Below are positions 1-12,287 of a stretch of DNA of 64,000 nt, piece by piece; the stretch's first letter is position 1, and each line of letters starts with the position of its first letter. The DNA comes from Durusdinium trenchii. Taxonomy: Eukaryota > Sar > Dinophyceae > Suessiales > Symbiodiniaceae. The position numbers and the translations under genes are program-made. The stretch is from the NCBI GenBank assembly GCA_963970005.1, contig CAXAMN010004002.1:1021945-1085944 (forward strand), written 5' to 3'. The notes beneath the pieces are model-generated. The model saw nothing but the letters and a program-made list of their open reading frames with translations, was not told the origin of the DNA and made no database searches.

Positions 1-1319
1 TTCCAAAGTACTTTTATAAAAACACAAGGCACTTTTACAATAACAAAGCTTTCAGGTGGATGTAGATGCGACACGGTGCGAGGTGTGTACAGTAGGTGAT
101 GCTGTTGGTGAGGTACTTTATGTTTTAAATATATATACTTAATGTCACCTGTCTTATTGTTTCATTGAATAGTACAATACTTAGCTTGGTCGATTCACAG
201 CTGGATCTTCTCGTCTTAAGGAAGCTTCCATCAATGTTTACCGACAAAGCCTATGCCAATCGATGCTTCAAAAGTGACAATTAGGTGGTTTTCCACTGTA
301 TGTTAATGCGTGGGAAGGTAATTTAATTGCCTTGAGCCAATTGAACCATGCACTTCGAAACGCTGTGGCATCCAAAACGAGTGAGTCGGAGGGTTGATTG
401 CTGTCACGGAAGTCTGGCACCGTTGGTGTTTTGCTGCCTGGAACGGCTGAACACGACACGGGAGCCCGACGTGCCACACGGGTGTAGATGATTCAACGGT
501 TTTGGGATGTTTTTGGTAGACCAAAGTGACTCAAATCTTATTTCACCCCTTTTGGGCCAACAGGTAACCATTTGCTGTCATGAAGACTTGCGACTGGTGC
601 ACATATAGCTTCATAGGGCATAGGGCAAAGCTGAAGTTGACCATCCCAAAAAGGCATGGCTTGGGCAGGCTATTGGCACTCTGCGGCCACCCTGAACTTC
701 CTCCGTGGCTATGCGGCTAATGGGGATCACACGCCTGTGCAAAGCATTGAGGCCACGGGGCTCGAACATGGGCCTGCGGGTAAAGCCAAACATGGCATAA
801 GGGACATCAGACGCCTTGGGGAAGTTATATTAAAGGTATTAGAGCAGCTCGCTCGAGTCGTCCCGGAGAGCTTCTCAAAGTCAAACAACAACATGTGAAA
901 AACATGTTTGGACATTGGCGCTGGCTTTCGGTGCTTGGGGCTTCGTCACTGGAGGTACGAAATCGATTCTGCGTCGTCAGCATACACACTTCACCCCGAA
1001 GAGACATGAGGAACACCATGTTTGTTCACCTTTCATGTGAGCTGCTGCTTCTGATGTAACGGAGGTTCTTCTTCCAAACACACGGACGGCCATGGAGGGC
1101 CTTTGTTTGGGGAAACCGCCGGCGTAGCCATAGCCTCCAAGACAGTCGATGCTGTCAGCACCTCATGCGTGGATCATTTGTCAGCACCTAAAGACTTTAA
1201 AGAAGGCAGCTTAAACACAAAGATCCAGACTCCGAGGGCTCCGAGGGCCTTGGTAGTGAGCACCCCCCTCCACCACCCACCGGCCATCCGTTTGGCAGAT
1301 CTCCGATCTCAAGGGCTCT
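1..1319. other. No gene recognised
   Basis: AT-rich at the left end. Short open frames occur on both strands around 610-900, including GNDxT-like low-similarity text, but none has splice sites or a family motif that I trust. Confidence 0.5.
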
Positions 1320-1680
1320 GAGCATGCGGCCAGCTACACCGCGGACGCGCAGGCAACGGTGTTTGAGAATGGGGCTGAAGGCACCTGGCAAAAGACAGCC
1401 ATCCAAGGCGTCACCCAGTGGACTAAGTGCCCAGTGGACCAAGTCGTTCAGTCAGGGTCTTTGAAGATGTTTGGCTTCACCAGCATGAACCAGAACCAGT
1501 GGATCCAGAACCAGTGGATCCAACAGAACACATAGAACGCCTGTTGTTCCCTGTCAGGTTCCCGAGATGCCTCGCTGCGAATTCGTCGGTCAATTCGCCA
1601 GCCAGGCCATCGCGCAGAAGCCGTTGAGCTCCGAGCAGCTGGAGCCTGGAGAGCTCAGCGACCGGCGGAGCCATGGCATG
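1320..1680 (+). CDS. Candidate exon pair, product unknown
   Basis: From about 1320 one frame is open for 70 codons without a start (EHAASYTADAQATVFENG, later VDQVVQSGSLKMFGFTSMNQ) and ends in a stop after two tandem NQWIQ units at about 1530. A second frame beginning near 1557 after TGTCAG|G reads VPEMPRCEFVGQFASQAIAQ and KPLSSEQLEPGELSDRRS. Both are richer in GC and in ordinary residue mix than the flanks. No family was recognised, and the minus-strand frames over the same stretch cannot be excluded. Confidence 0.3.
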
Positions 1681-2674
1681 GCTCCGGTGGAATGGGCAAC
1701 CGTCAGTACCAGACCTGTGCCGATCTGCACCACACAGGAGGAACACGGCCAGAGTTCTTGGTGCTCCAGATCTCGGCAAGGTCCTCGCATTGCAGGACCT
1801 GCTGTAGGGATTGATTGGTACTTCAGGGTACTTCTAGGGTATGCCCATCGGGAATTCGGTCGAGCGACGAACGAACAGATTGCCTGGATGAGTGCCGACA
1901 AGTCACCTGATGGATGTTGATGTCCCCATGATGCACAGCTTTACATCATCCATGGCATGTGCTTCACACACAAATCTCGTTGGTAAATGAAACATTGAAA
2001 CAGAAACCAACCAACTCAATTTTAGTCAAGAAGGAGGTGTTGTATACACCATTTGCATACTACTGTATTTCCCTTCAAATGAAGCTTTCTTGCCGTAGTT
2101 GGTGAGTGTGGTCCCCAAAACATCGCAGCACACGTGTTGTTCCGGTTCAGAGAGTCCCATCCCATTCCGTCGCAATGACGGTCGGATGGATGGTGCAGTT
2201 GGTCACCGTGGTTCGAGGTTCTTCACCAGCCACGAGGCGATGCAGTTGGACTTGGAGGACGGATCGATGGTCGCAAAGTGGCGAACAGCGGGATCGAACG
2301 GGACGGGACACCGGTGACGAGTCGCGTGAGCTGTTGGTTTGACGTCTGACGTACGTCCATGTGACATGGAAGAGTTGCGCATTTGGACTTGTAGTCCTTA
2401 CCCTGGAAGATGCCTACTGAGGAAGGCACCAACGGTAGCATATATTATATATATAGTGCGGTGCACTATTATAGTAAGAAGAAATGTCAATTACATTCCT
2501 CTACTAAAAAAGGGGTGCATATTCTATTTGCACGGCCCGGGGGCAAATGGAAGATATATTTTTTGAATATGTGTTATTTTTGTGTTTATTGCATGCGTGC
2601 TGCAGTATATTCTATCTGGAGCTGATGGGGATGAAATGGAAAAAGGTGTATCACGTGGTAAGCTCAGCGACTGA

Positions 2675-2955
2675 GGATCAAGAGGAAATCAACAGGAATC
2701 AAAGGGAAATCAAAAGGACATTAAAAGGAAATCAAAAGGAAGTCAAAAGGAAATCAAACCGGATCAAAAGGAAATCAAAAGGACAATGAAGGGGAAATCA
2801 AAAGGAAACCAAAAGGAAAGCAAAAGAAATCAAAAGGAAACCACCAGGGAGTCAAAAATAATCAAAGATAATAAAAAAGGAATCAAAAAGACATCAAAAG
2901 GAAGTCAAAAGGAACCAAAGGGAAATCAAAAGGGATCAAAAGGAAATCAAAAGCA
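2675..2955 (+). repeat. Minisatellite, unit about AAATCAAAAGGA
   Basis: About 280 bases of imperfect 10-13 base units, purine-rich on the + strand. It is translated only as low-complexity lysine/asparagine text and is not considered coding. Confidence 0.88.
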
Positions 2956-5900
2956 CAGGTGGCTGCTATCGACTGCTGCTGTCAATGCGAGAAAAAGATG
3001 TTTGTCTGCTCTGGATGCTGGACATTAGCAGGAAAGTCAGCATCCACTCTTCACTCTTATTTGTTCCTATTTAATTTGTGACTTTTGTACGATCTTCTAT
3101 TTGCATACGCACTGAAATGATCTTCTATGTGAAACCTTCCAATTTATAGGAACAATGAGGTCTTCGTAGGTCTTCTGTTTACAAAAAACAGGATCATAGT
3201 CTATAATAGTGCACGGTACTATAGTTATAGACTTATCCTGGAAGATGTCTACTGCCTCACAGAGATTGGCTGTAAGAAAGGCACCAACAGTACCACGTTT
3301 GGCACTGGGAATGTCCCTTTGTTTGCCGAAATCATGCACTCAGCCCCGCTGTTTGCAAAGGAGGCACTCACACGAGCAGTGGGGAGTAAATACTACAACC
3401 TGAGTGCTCATTTGGCTGCAGCCTCAGATAAGTGTCCCTACGCACGGTATATACAGGCAAACAAAAACTGAGAAGACACCTCCGGGGACATAGTCTATGG
3501 ATGTCTATATGGACGTTTCCATACCTTTCCATATGATTATGTTTTCTTGTGTGTGTGCAGTGTTTCTTTGTGACTGTTTTCATGATGGACTCTTTTTTGC
3601 ATGGCATATCTTCCATTGCATTATAAGTCATGTGTTTCTGCGTCCTGTGTGTGTGCGTGCGCAAGCGTGTGACGCTTGGACCAGTGGGATCGCTTCTCGG
3701 ACCGAGGTCTGGATCGGAGATCGGACCCGGCAACTGGATTGCGTGTCTTGGTGCCGCATGGATCGGGCGAGTGGGGTGCCGCAACGAAGTCGGTAGAGCC
3801 GGCAAAGGCCGCACCGACGCGTGCGATCCAAAGCGTGAACATCACGTCCATGCTCTTAAAACATGTCATTCTACGTATACGTAGCAGACGTAGCACGTAC
3901 GCTATATGAATTCACATCTATTCACCAAATTGTTTCACACGTGTTTTCGTGCCACATCCAAACAGCACGAAAGTACCAGGTGCTCGATGTATCATGTATG
4001 TTGGGTTGCTTCCCCACCCTGTAGCATTCAGTACCCCTTTGTGGAAGCTTGGAGATGGAGACTTCTTGAATTACAATCAACTGTCCGCACTTGCAGGATG
4101 GGGACCAAGCTGCAGTGAAATCAACAATTTTGCTTGGCACCGCGCCATAGACAGGTACTTCGACATGTAGCGCCAGCGATAATGACGAGATTTGAGTTCA
4201 GTTTCAGACGTTCCGATCCGTTCCTTCTCTCTAAACCCGGTTCAATCCCAGAAGATCCTCCTTTCAAATCATTCCACGATGATTTGGTACATTTTTGTAT
4301 TCTGCTCAATGAGTTCAACACCCGCCCAGGCTCACATCGAATACTTCCGTGGCATTTCCAATCCCATCGGCGTGAAAGTCGGTCGGGCACCCGATCCGTC
4401 AAGACCACCTGCAGTCGTCGTCTCGAGCTTTGCAAGAAGGGGACATGTAGCCCTGTAGCTTTCAAATCCCATCTCAGAGATGGGGAACATCTCAGGACAT
4501 GCTGATCTTTGATTCAATGTCTGTCCTCAACGACTCTCTCGACGACTCGACTAACGAACGACGACCGCGAGGGACGCGACGACCGCGACGGAGGGAAGCG
4601 ACGAGTGAGCCAGGTCCATCCATGAAGAACGATGAGTTGAAGGACTTGGTGACCGTTCAGAGCTCAGAGCGTCTTCGGGCAGGCTCGGGGTTTGAGATTT
4701 TGGTCCATGTTTGAGTCAAGGGAGGGTCAGAGTAGTTCACAACGAACCCCCAAGCAGTGGCTTTGATGGTTCACAATGTTTGATTCTCCAACTTTGTGAC
4801 TTTGTGGCCACTTTTTCTCTCGATCTCAGGTACTGAATCCCAAGAAGGAGGAGGGAAGGTGGGAAAATTCGGAGTTGGTGGGTTTCTTGGGCCTGGCTTT
4901 AGGCTGTAGTAAAGACCAACTTGGAAGATATATGCTTTAAGTTATTGTTTGCGGTGGGGTATTGGTTCCTTTGAATAGTGACCTAATGTGTTGCTATCTT
5001 TGTTTGGCAATTACGTACTTGTTGAGTTCTTGCTTGCATTTGTCGTGAATCTGCTCTCTCATTGCTTTTTACTCCTTGCCTGTGTTTCTTGGTGTCGACT
5101 TGAACATACTGTGACCCCTTTTGGATTTGTCGTCTTCAGGAGCCTCTCAGTCGGACAGTCTTATAAAGCCATAGCAGCTCTCCACAGAGCAACAGGATGT
5201 AACAAACAAGCCATTGGAAGCCAGCTCCTGAAGAAACGGGAGTTGGTGCAAGAAGACGCACATGGTCTCGCGGTATGAACTTGTCAAGACTTCTGAAGCA
5301 TCCACTTGGCCGTTTCTGGAGGCTCATGCTCATCACCCGCTATGGTGCTGGCAAAGCAGAGGTGCTTTGCAATGGGCTGGGGTTCCACGGGCAGGGAATT
5401 GTGCGTGCCTCACTTAAATTGGGACCACAACATTGTATAACAGCACCTTCGAAAGGGGTCTCCAATAAAATACCTTCACGCACTATGTACATATGGATCT
5501 CTATATTATGGACACGCCTTTGGAGGTCCAAGCTACAATAGGTATGGGCCTTTTCATGAGAAACGTCAACCTTAGCGCAGATTTCTGCGGTCGCAGCGCA
5601 GCATTGCTTTGATCAACACTCCTGGCACCCACCCCAAGCCCACCACCTGAGGATCTGGTTGGAGACGCTCCATCTCGTGGCAGGCAATGCTTCCAGGCCA
5701 CATCCAAGCAGCTGGGGCCTCGGTTCACGCTTCCCGTTCCGATGCCCGCAGGCGTCGCAAGATGTATTGAAAGAGTGTAGATGATGGTAAATGATCCTAA
5801 ATGTCAAGTGATTATATACAAATTATGAATCTGTAGCCTGTAGCTGGCTGATTTGTTCCAGAGTTCTTTCAACTGTGAGGTGCCCCTAAAATGATCACTC

Positions 5901-7723
5901 CATTGATTGTTTTTGAACTGCTGACACATATTTCGAAGGGGGGTTCGGTTACCCCAAAGAGGATCCCGCAAGAACCATGTCCGTGTCGTAGCTTTAGATG
6001 GCTTACACCCTGTGGTGCCTTTCCATCCTGATGTTTCACAATGTTCCCCAAAAGTGCAGAACATTGCAGCAGTAGAACTTCAGAACAGCAGTTATAGTTA
6101 TAATTCTTAAAAAGAATCAGAACATCTCCAGCTGTAGACAAGCTTTGGAACATCAGGCATCCTAGGGCATCCCAGCTTTGGCCTGCTTTCCCTGTCGGAT
6201 TCGTCCCCGAAAAACTCGGTTTCAACACGAACGGCTGCAGGTGAAAGAGAGCGGAGTGCCAGTCACCTGGCGGGCAGCCCCGGTGAACCTTTTGGACATC
6301 GTATTCAGCTACAACCTATCAACGGTTCAATGTTCAATTTGCGCTAGCCAAGAGGTCGAGCCTGTGGCCGCCATCTAATTCCCGCAGCCAAGTGTGCAGG
6401 TGATCTGCTCCACCTATCAACGGTCCAAGCACAAACATGTTCAGTCGTGTTGCACAGATACTGACACAGAGAGAGAGAGAGAGACCTCCACACTTTAATT
6501 GTCAGCCCATTGGGCGAAGAGAGCTCATTGCAGACATGTGTATACTAATCCCATCAAATCCCACTCTAGCATGGGCAGGCCTGACAACAACTGATGGAGA
6601 TTTTTGGATATTGCGGGCTGTTTGGGATGTATTCAGCGTATGCGATTTCTTTTTCCAATGCACATCCCATTTCAAAAACACTATGTTTATATCTGTTCCA
6701 CTTTGCTTTCTCGCTCTTCTCACCTTCCTTTCATCCCCAACCCAGTCCCCAACGCCCGCACCGTGAGTCCTTTCAACCCAGTCCCCGTAAAAAAGAAAAA
6801 CGAACTCGACCAGATCGATGCGAACTCGAGGCAGTGTGATGGGGTGCATGGCAATGGAGTTGTGGCGAGCAATAAGCTGAAGACCCGCACCTTGGATCCA
6901 CCAGATTCGGGGCTTACTTGGACACGAATCGGGGGTGTACATATAGTTATAGTTCATGTTCCTGAAGGATTGTTGTTGGGGTGTCGTTCACGTCGTTCAC
7001 GCCGCCGTTGGGTCGAGCCACATTCAGTTGGAAAAAGCGGGCCGGGCGCTTCGGCGGGTCAAAGGCGCAAGGAGCCGCAAGGAGCAGACCGATTCGCTTC
7101 TTCTTGCTTCTTGTTTTATCCCCACCCCTTTCTCCGACAAAACTCCCCAAATGTACGGTGAGGGAAGACTTATATGTTGTATAATTGCATTCAGCCAGGT
7201 CCTTACAGTATCTAGGGCAGGGGGCCTCTTCGCGAAATATATGCCCCTGGGGCCGGATGAGGATACTCTCGCCAGTGGACCTCCCAGGCTGCTTCGATGA
7301 CATCATGACTGAGATCCTCGAGGTGGACTCCCCCACACCACGAGGGTGCGGGGTTGGTGTCAAAGCGGTTGATCAAGTCAATGCTGGCTTACTACCAGAC
7401 AAAGAAAGAATGGGACACATTGGAAACGGATAAAATGTTCCCCCCAAACAGTGGGTGTTTTTTACATGATCTATACGTATTGTAATAGGATCCTTTGACC
7501 AAGGAGGTCCTTTCCAATGAGATTCCTTCGCAGGCGATGAGTGCACTGCATGTGATCAGTTGGCTTGTCTCAAAGCGCCGGTTTGATTTCTTGGTTTTCG
7601 AAGCCATTTCCGACAAAGCCCACAATTGGAGATCCAACTTGTTTGTTGCTTCCACTAAGTAGTCACTAAGTGCTTTCATGATGTTTCAGAGCTTCTTTGA
7701 GCAATCGTCCAGTTAGACGGGTT

Positions 7724-7853
7724 CGCTTTGTTACGTTCGTAGCTTCTTGTTCCTATAGTAGTAATGCCAGGAGCTACGTTCGTAGCGTCCTTGCTCCGAG
7801 TAGCGAGGCCAGAAGCCCCTAGTAGCGTCCTTGCTCGTAGTAGCTTCCTGCAT
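7724..7853. repeat. GCTACGTTCGTAGC-type repeat cluster
   Basis: Several short palindromic units built on CGTAGC, TAGTAGC and TTCGTAGC, with ATGCCAGGAGCTACGTTCGT followed by AGCGTCCTTG. A related cluster is at 56295-56370. Confidence 0.72.
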
Positions 7854-10087
7854 TTGGCGTTTTCGCTCAGCGGTCAAATCCTCCCGTCCAAGCTGTTTAG
7901 CTCAAGTCCTCCCGTCCTCTCCGGTGCAACTCCCGCGATGTCGGCGACTTGACCGCGACCAGCTCGGTTCGTGGCCGTGTTTGCATCCCAAGTCCACACT
8001 CGTGGTGAATGACACGGAGCCAATGTACTTAAAAAGGACTTAAAGTATGCCAAGTCACATGGAGTGTTTGGGAGTTTTTGAACTAAACTATGCCAAGTGA
8101 TTAAAGTTTAAACTTTACCTAAAGTTTTTTGAACCCTTTTTCATCCAAAGATTTTTCGAACTCTTCATCCCAAATTACATCAAATTACCAAAGGATCTCA
8201 CTCCAGATTCGTCCCGATGCAAGTACCGACGGTCGGACGATGCGTTGGAACAAATCCCAAGATATCCCAAACAATCCATGCATGGAATAATCAGATCAAA
8301 TGCCTACATTGACCTCCCAATGTTGGCAAATATGTATAATATATATATATATATTATATATATATGCACAGCTCTAGTGCATATACTATATACATGCATG
8401 GAACCATGAGCAACCACTGATCTTGTTTTTTTTCTCTATATGGAGTGTTTGGGTATGGGTCTTCACATCCTGCGAGTCCGTCCGCCGCACGCCGCGACCC
8501 CCTAATTCGGCTCACCGAAGGTCATGTGCTTCAGCTGTCCCTCACAGAAACCCTGAACAGATGGAGACTTGGACCTTCCAAACTTCAATCAAACATGGAT
8601 AGTGCATGGCTTTGTGGACAGATTTGTCCAAACAGGGGCGTTGGACCGTTAGGGAGGACAAAGTACTTGCTGGTTGACGGGTCCAGACACTCCATGGGAC
8701 TGCCATATGTGCCTGTAGATTCGATTTTGGGTCCAATGGGTTATAGGACCTGGCATGAGTTTATCAGCTTGCTTTGCCAAAGGACGACGGAATGAATGTA
8801 ATGGTGGAACACACAAAGACAATTACATAACTTTACAATGTTAAATCAATTGCTTGTTTCACCAAACCTGCTAAACAATCCTCAAGAGTCTTGTCATGCG
8901 TTCGTGTGAATCTTAAAGATTGATCGGCCCAAAGAGGATGACAGTTGTAACGTTGTAACTTGTGCGTTCGCAAGTCATATATCGCACAGCCTCTTGAGTA
9001 CCGTACATGTTGGACGTGATTTTTTCTCTTCCGCTGGGTCCGCAGGTGAAGGTGGATCCGACTTCCTTAGCCATTGGAGTGGCTTGGTGCGCGACACCTC
9101 CAGAGGCATTATGGTAAACCTCCCCTTTATAAGCCTTTGTCGTCTTATGGAACAGTCACTCTGGGTGGGACAGCAGTTGAGAGAATAGAACTTTCTCCAG
9201 GTGGGGTGCCTGGAGTTTCTTTGGACTCAGGACCCGGGCCACGTCCACCCCAAGAAACCGCTGCCTTTTTGGGTGCTGCCCAGTGGTGTGTGTGGAGGTG
9301 CCCCGGAGCTTTCACCCAGGTGGCAGAGGAATGCGCAGGTTCTGTGTCATGTGATCCCCCAAAAAGACCAAAGACGAGGAAGCCGAAGTGCTCAGGGACA
9401 TTGGTTTGTGTTGTGTGTGTGATAGGTTTGAGTTATATAGTTAAGTCGACAGTTGCGTGCTTTCATGAAAGAAACCATCTCCAAATATTACAATGAGTTA
9501 TGCATAATTATATATACATTATAGTTTCACAGAGAAATTACATGTCTATCATGTTTGAGTCACTACATTCATGTATAAAGTGCTTTAATTTAGCAAGGAA
9601 AGACCTAGGAAAGCAAGTCTAAAGACCTTGAAATCGAAAGATCTGAAGTTCCATCGCCGACCCAAACGAGTCAGAGCCGATTCTTGCTCTTCAAACACCG
9701 AAGTTCCGCGTCGGGTTCACCGCGTCGGACACCGCGTCACCCGCGCCTCGCACCGAGCTTGGCCTGGGCGCTTTGGCTGGCTTCCTGCTCAGCAAGGCGC
9801 GGAGATCGATGCGTCCACGACGTCGTTTTTGGTTGCCGCGGCCAAGAAGAAATGGTGGGGAGTCCGCCGCGGAAAGGACTCTCGGTTTTTGGACGGGTTT
9901 GGTGAGGTCTTTCAATGTTGAGACCTGATTTGGCGATTTGGGCTCTCCGGTTCTGCTGATTTGGATCTCCGAGGTGCATTGGTGGTAGATGTAATAGATT
10001 TGCCATCGAGCGTTTGTTCAAGGAACTGCCGCGGTGGATACACCATATGATCACACTCGAAAAGACTCTTGATGCCCTCCACAGCAC

Positions 10088-10190
10088 CCAGACACTCCAT
10101 GGGACTGCCATACATGCCACCCCATTGACCCCCCTGGCACCACCCCTGGCCTGATCGGTAGTCCGGACTGCCAGTCCCAAACAGGTCGTG
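10088..10190. mobile_element. Diverged element, CCCARACAC family
   Basis: It has CCCAGACACTCCATGGGACT, GCCATACATGCC and CCCCATTGACCCCCCTGG on the left and GGTAGTCCGGACTGCCAGTC and CCAAACAGGTCGTG on the right. The right end is less conserved. Confidence 0.6.
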
Positions 10191-10349
10191 TCGTCCGCCC
10201 CAGCACGACTGCACCCGAACCGCACCGGTCGGTCGCCTCGGTGAGGCCCTGAGCAAATCCACCCTGGTGAATCCCGGCATCGAGCCTCGGCTGAGACGCG
10301 AGGAAACACGGCAGCGCAGGAGGAATCGGCAGACCCCCAACTGCAAACG

Positions 10350-10460
10350 ATTTTTAGTATTGTAAGATACTGTATGATACTGTAATATACTGTACTAATA
10401 CTGCAAGATACTGTACTAATACTGTAAGATACTGTAAGTAAGATACTGCAAGTAATTACA
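10350..10460 (+). repeat. Tandem repeat, unit about ATACTGTAAG
   Basis: About nine imperfect units of GATACTGTA(A)/TAATACTG, AT-rich, without coding potential. Confidence 0.75.
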
Positions 10461-12201
10461 TGTAAGTATTTAGTATACAAAGTTGTTTGCTGTTTCTGTT
10501 CAAGCACTCACGTTGACAGAGTTCACTGTTCGTGTCCTCCTTGAACCCTCTCAACAACAAAAAACAATGCCACCGGCCATGCCAAATGTCTGGTGGTCGA
10601 AAACTGGTCCAAAAAAAAAAGCAGATCCTCTCCTTGTAGCCCAGGGTTGCGACTGGAGAGTCGGACCTCCACCTTCGACTGCCGGTCACGCAAGCAAACC
10701 GCCACGTCGCCAACGGAGTCGAAGGGGATCCGGTCCCAGGGGGCTGTGGATCAAAATAGGGAGGCCTTGGGAGGGAAGAAGGGAACATAGACCAACACCC
10801 ATAGGGGCCAGGGGCGGCCATGGTCATCTCCCCTATGAACATATTCCATACAACTCAATCAAGGGTCTCTTCACCATGGGTCTCTTCACCATGGGTCTCA
10901 CCATTTTCACCTGCTGGACCGTGCTTTCTGGTGAACAGATCGGTGCCATATATTCACCTCTTGAGCCGACCGAACCGGAGAAAGCGTGGGTGAGACAGCG
11001 GAGCAGCACGCTGAGGACAAAGCTTCGGAGAAAGTGGCCACAGCAGCTGGGTGAGAAGGGCTGAAGAAAGCGGGTGGTGAGATGCCAATGGTCAAGTTGC
11101 TCTTTTTGCCTTTATGTTTTTTGGACGTTTGGAATGGAATCATGAATTAATGGAGATGGGATGGATGCTATATGGTCAATGAGCTAATCATGATGTGGTT
11201 GGCTGTGATGATGGGTGAAGAGACCAGGTGAGTAGCCTTCTTTGGGGTCCATCGCAGACGCTCAGGTGCAAACGTTGAAGCAAGTGGAAGAGACCATGAA
11301 GAGCAACGACGGCCGCTCGGCAGATCGCCCAGATCCCAAACCACACGAAGTTATAATGCATGACAATTGATTCATAATGCCCCACATGAAGAGGTTCTGA
11401 GATGGTTTATTAATCAAGAGTCCACATCATTACTGTCAGGATCTGTCAGGATTTGTCAGGTATGGAAAACCCGCCTGGTCAGTGAAGCTTCCCACTGATG
11501 CAGCTTCCAGGAAACCGTCGGACGACCTGGGTGCCGCTCGACCCGGGTCCGTCTCTTTTCGAGAGTGTAGTGTCCATGTTGTGCTATCTGAATGCTTCCA
11601 TGAATTCCTACTGCGCATGTTGCATGCATCTATGGATGTACTGTAGATGATTGACATTTTGGGATCACTGACTCAAGCTTGTCTTGGACACTGGAAATTG
11701 ATCAAAATGCAACAATTGAACTCGACCAGAAGGAACGAATGACCAGAACATCTCCATCTCGCAGCATTTGCGCCAGGCAAAGCTGTATTTTGCCGTGCCC
11801 TGGTGGGAGCAGCAGCAGGGCGGGCCGTGCACTTCACCAAGGGTTCACTGGGTTCGGTCGGACCTCGGATCGTGTACTCAGGAAAACGCAAACAGTGAGG
11901 CAGGTGTCAGGTAGTAAGGTTGTCATACGTTGAAAGACCATGAAAGACAAGTTTTTGCTTAAAGTGATACTTATTTTTTACATATGGGCCTTAGGCCGTG
12001 AGTGAAGCCCCTTATCCTGAAGCAAATCCCAGAAAATGTTGGGATGTGAAGCAATCCACTGTGTTCCCAAGGTTCTTATTCCTTGCTTTGCGGAACTGCA
12101 GGTCCGATTGCGGTGTAGTAGTGGAAGAGGGAGATCCCCAGCAGCGATCCCGCTGAAAATGGAAGACCCTCCCGGAGCCACTGCCTGGGCGATAGAATGT
12201 T

Positions 12202-12287
12202 CCTAGGGCTCCAACCATACCGTCAGGTGGTTAGACCCCCCAAACCCACCCCAACCACCTTCTCAGGAGGTGGTTGGAGCCCTAGGG
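12202..12287. mobile_element. MITE-like element, CCCTAGGG family
   Basis: This 86-bp copy has inverted ends CCTAGGGCTCCAACCA and TGGTTGGAGCCCTAGG. The interior is in the opposite orientation to the 17038 copy (GACCCCCCAAACCCACCCCAACC). Confidence 0.78.

Larger units (their letters stand above)
1681..9600. other. Long stretch without recognised genes
   Basis: It holds the minisatellite at 2675-2955, AT dinucleotide tracts near 8335, a CG-rich low-complexity patch at 4535-4605 (repeated CGACGACCGCGA-like words), the repeat cluster at 7724-7853 and the string GGAGTGTTTGGG near 8060 and 8442 (fragments of the CCCARACAC family). Open frames of 100-185 codons exist on both strands (for example 4121-4505 and 6502-7363) but overlap each other and look like chance. 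Confidence 0.5.

Noticed and set aside
1123..1142. GTAGCCATAGCCTCCAAG resembles the dinoflagellate spliced-leader tail (GTAGCCATTTTGGCTCAAG).
   Set aside because: The central TTTTGG is absent and several positions differ; it is not a convincing relict spliced-leader insertion.
8330..8370. AT-rich tract as a promoter TATA box or origin.
   Set aside because: Similar (TA)n tracts occur throughout the window without relation to gene starts, and dinoflagellate promoters are not defined by TATA boxes.
9737..10507. A 256-codon minus-strand open frame, among the longest in the window.
   Set aside because: It runs through the ATACTGTAAG tandem repeat and a CCCARACAC repeat copy, so much of it is translated repeat.
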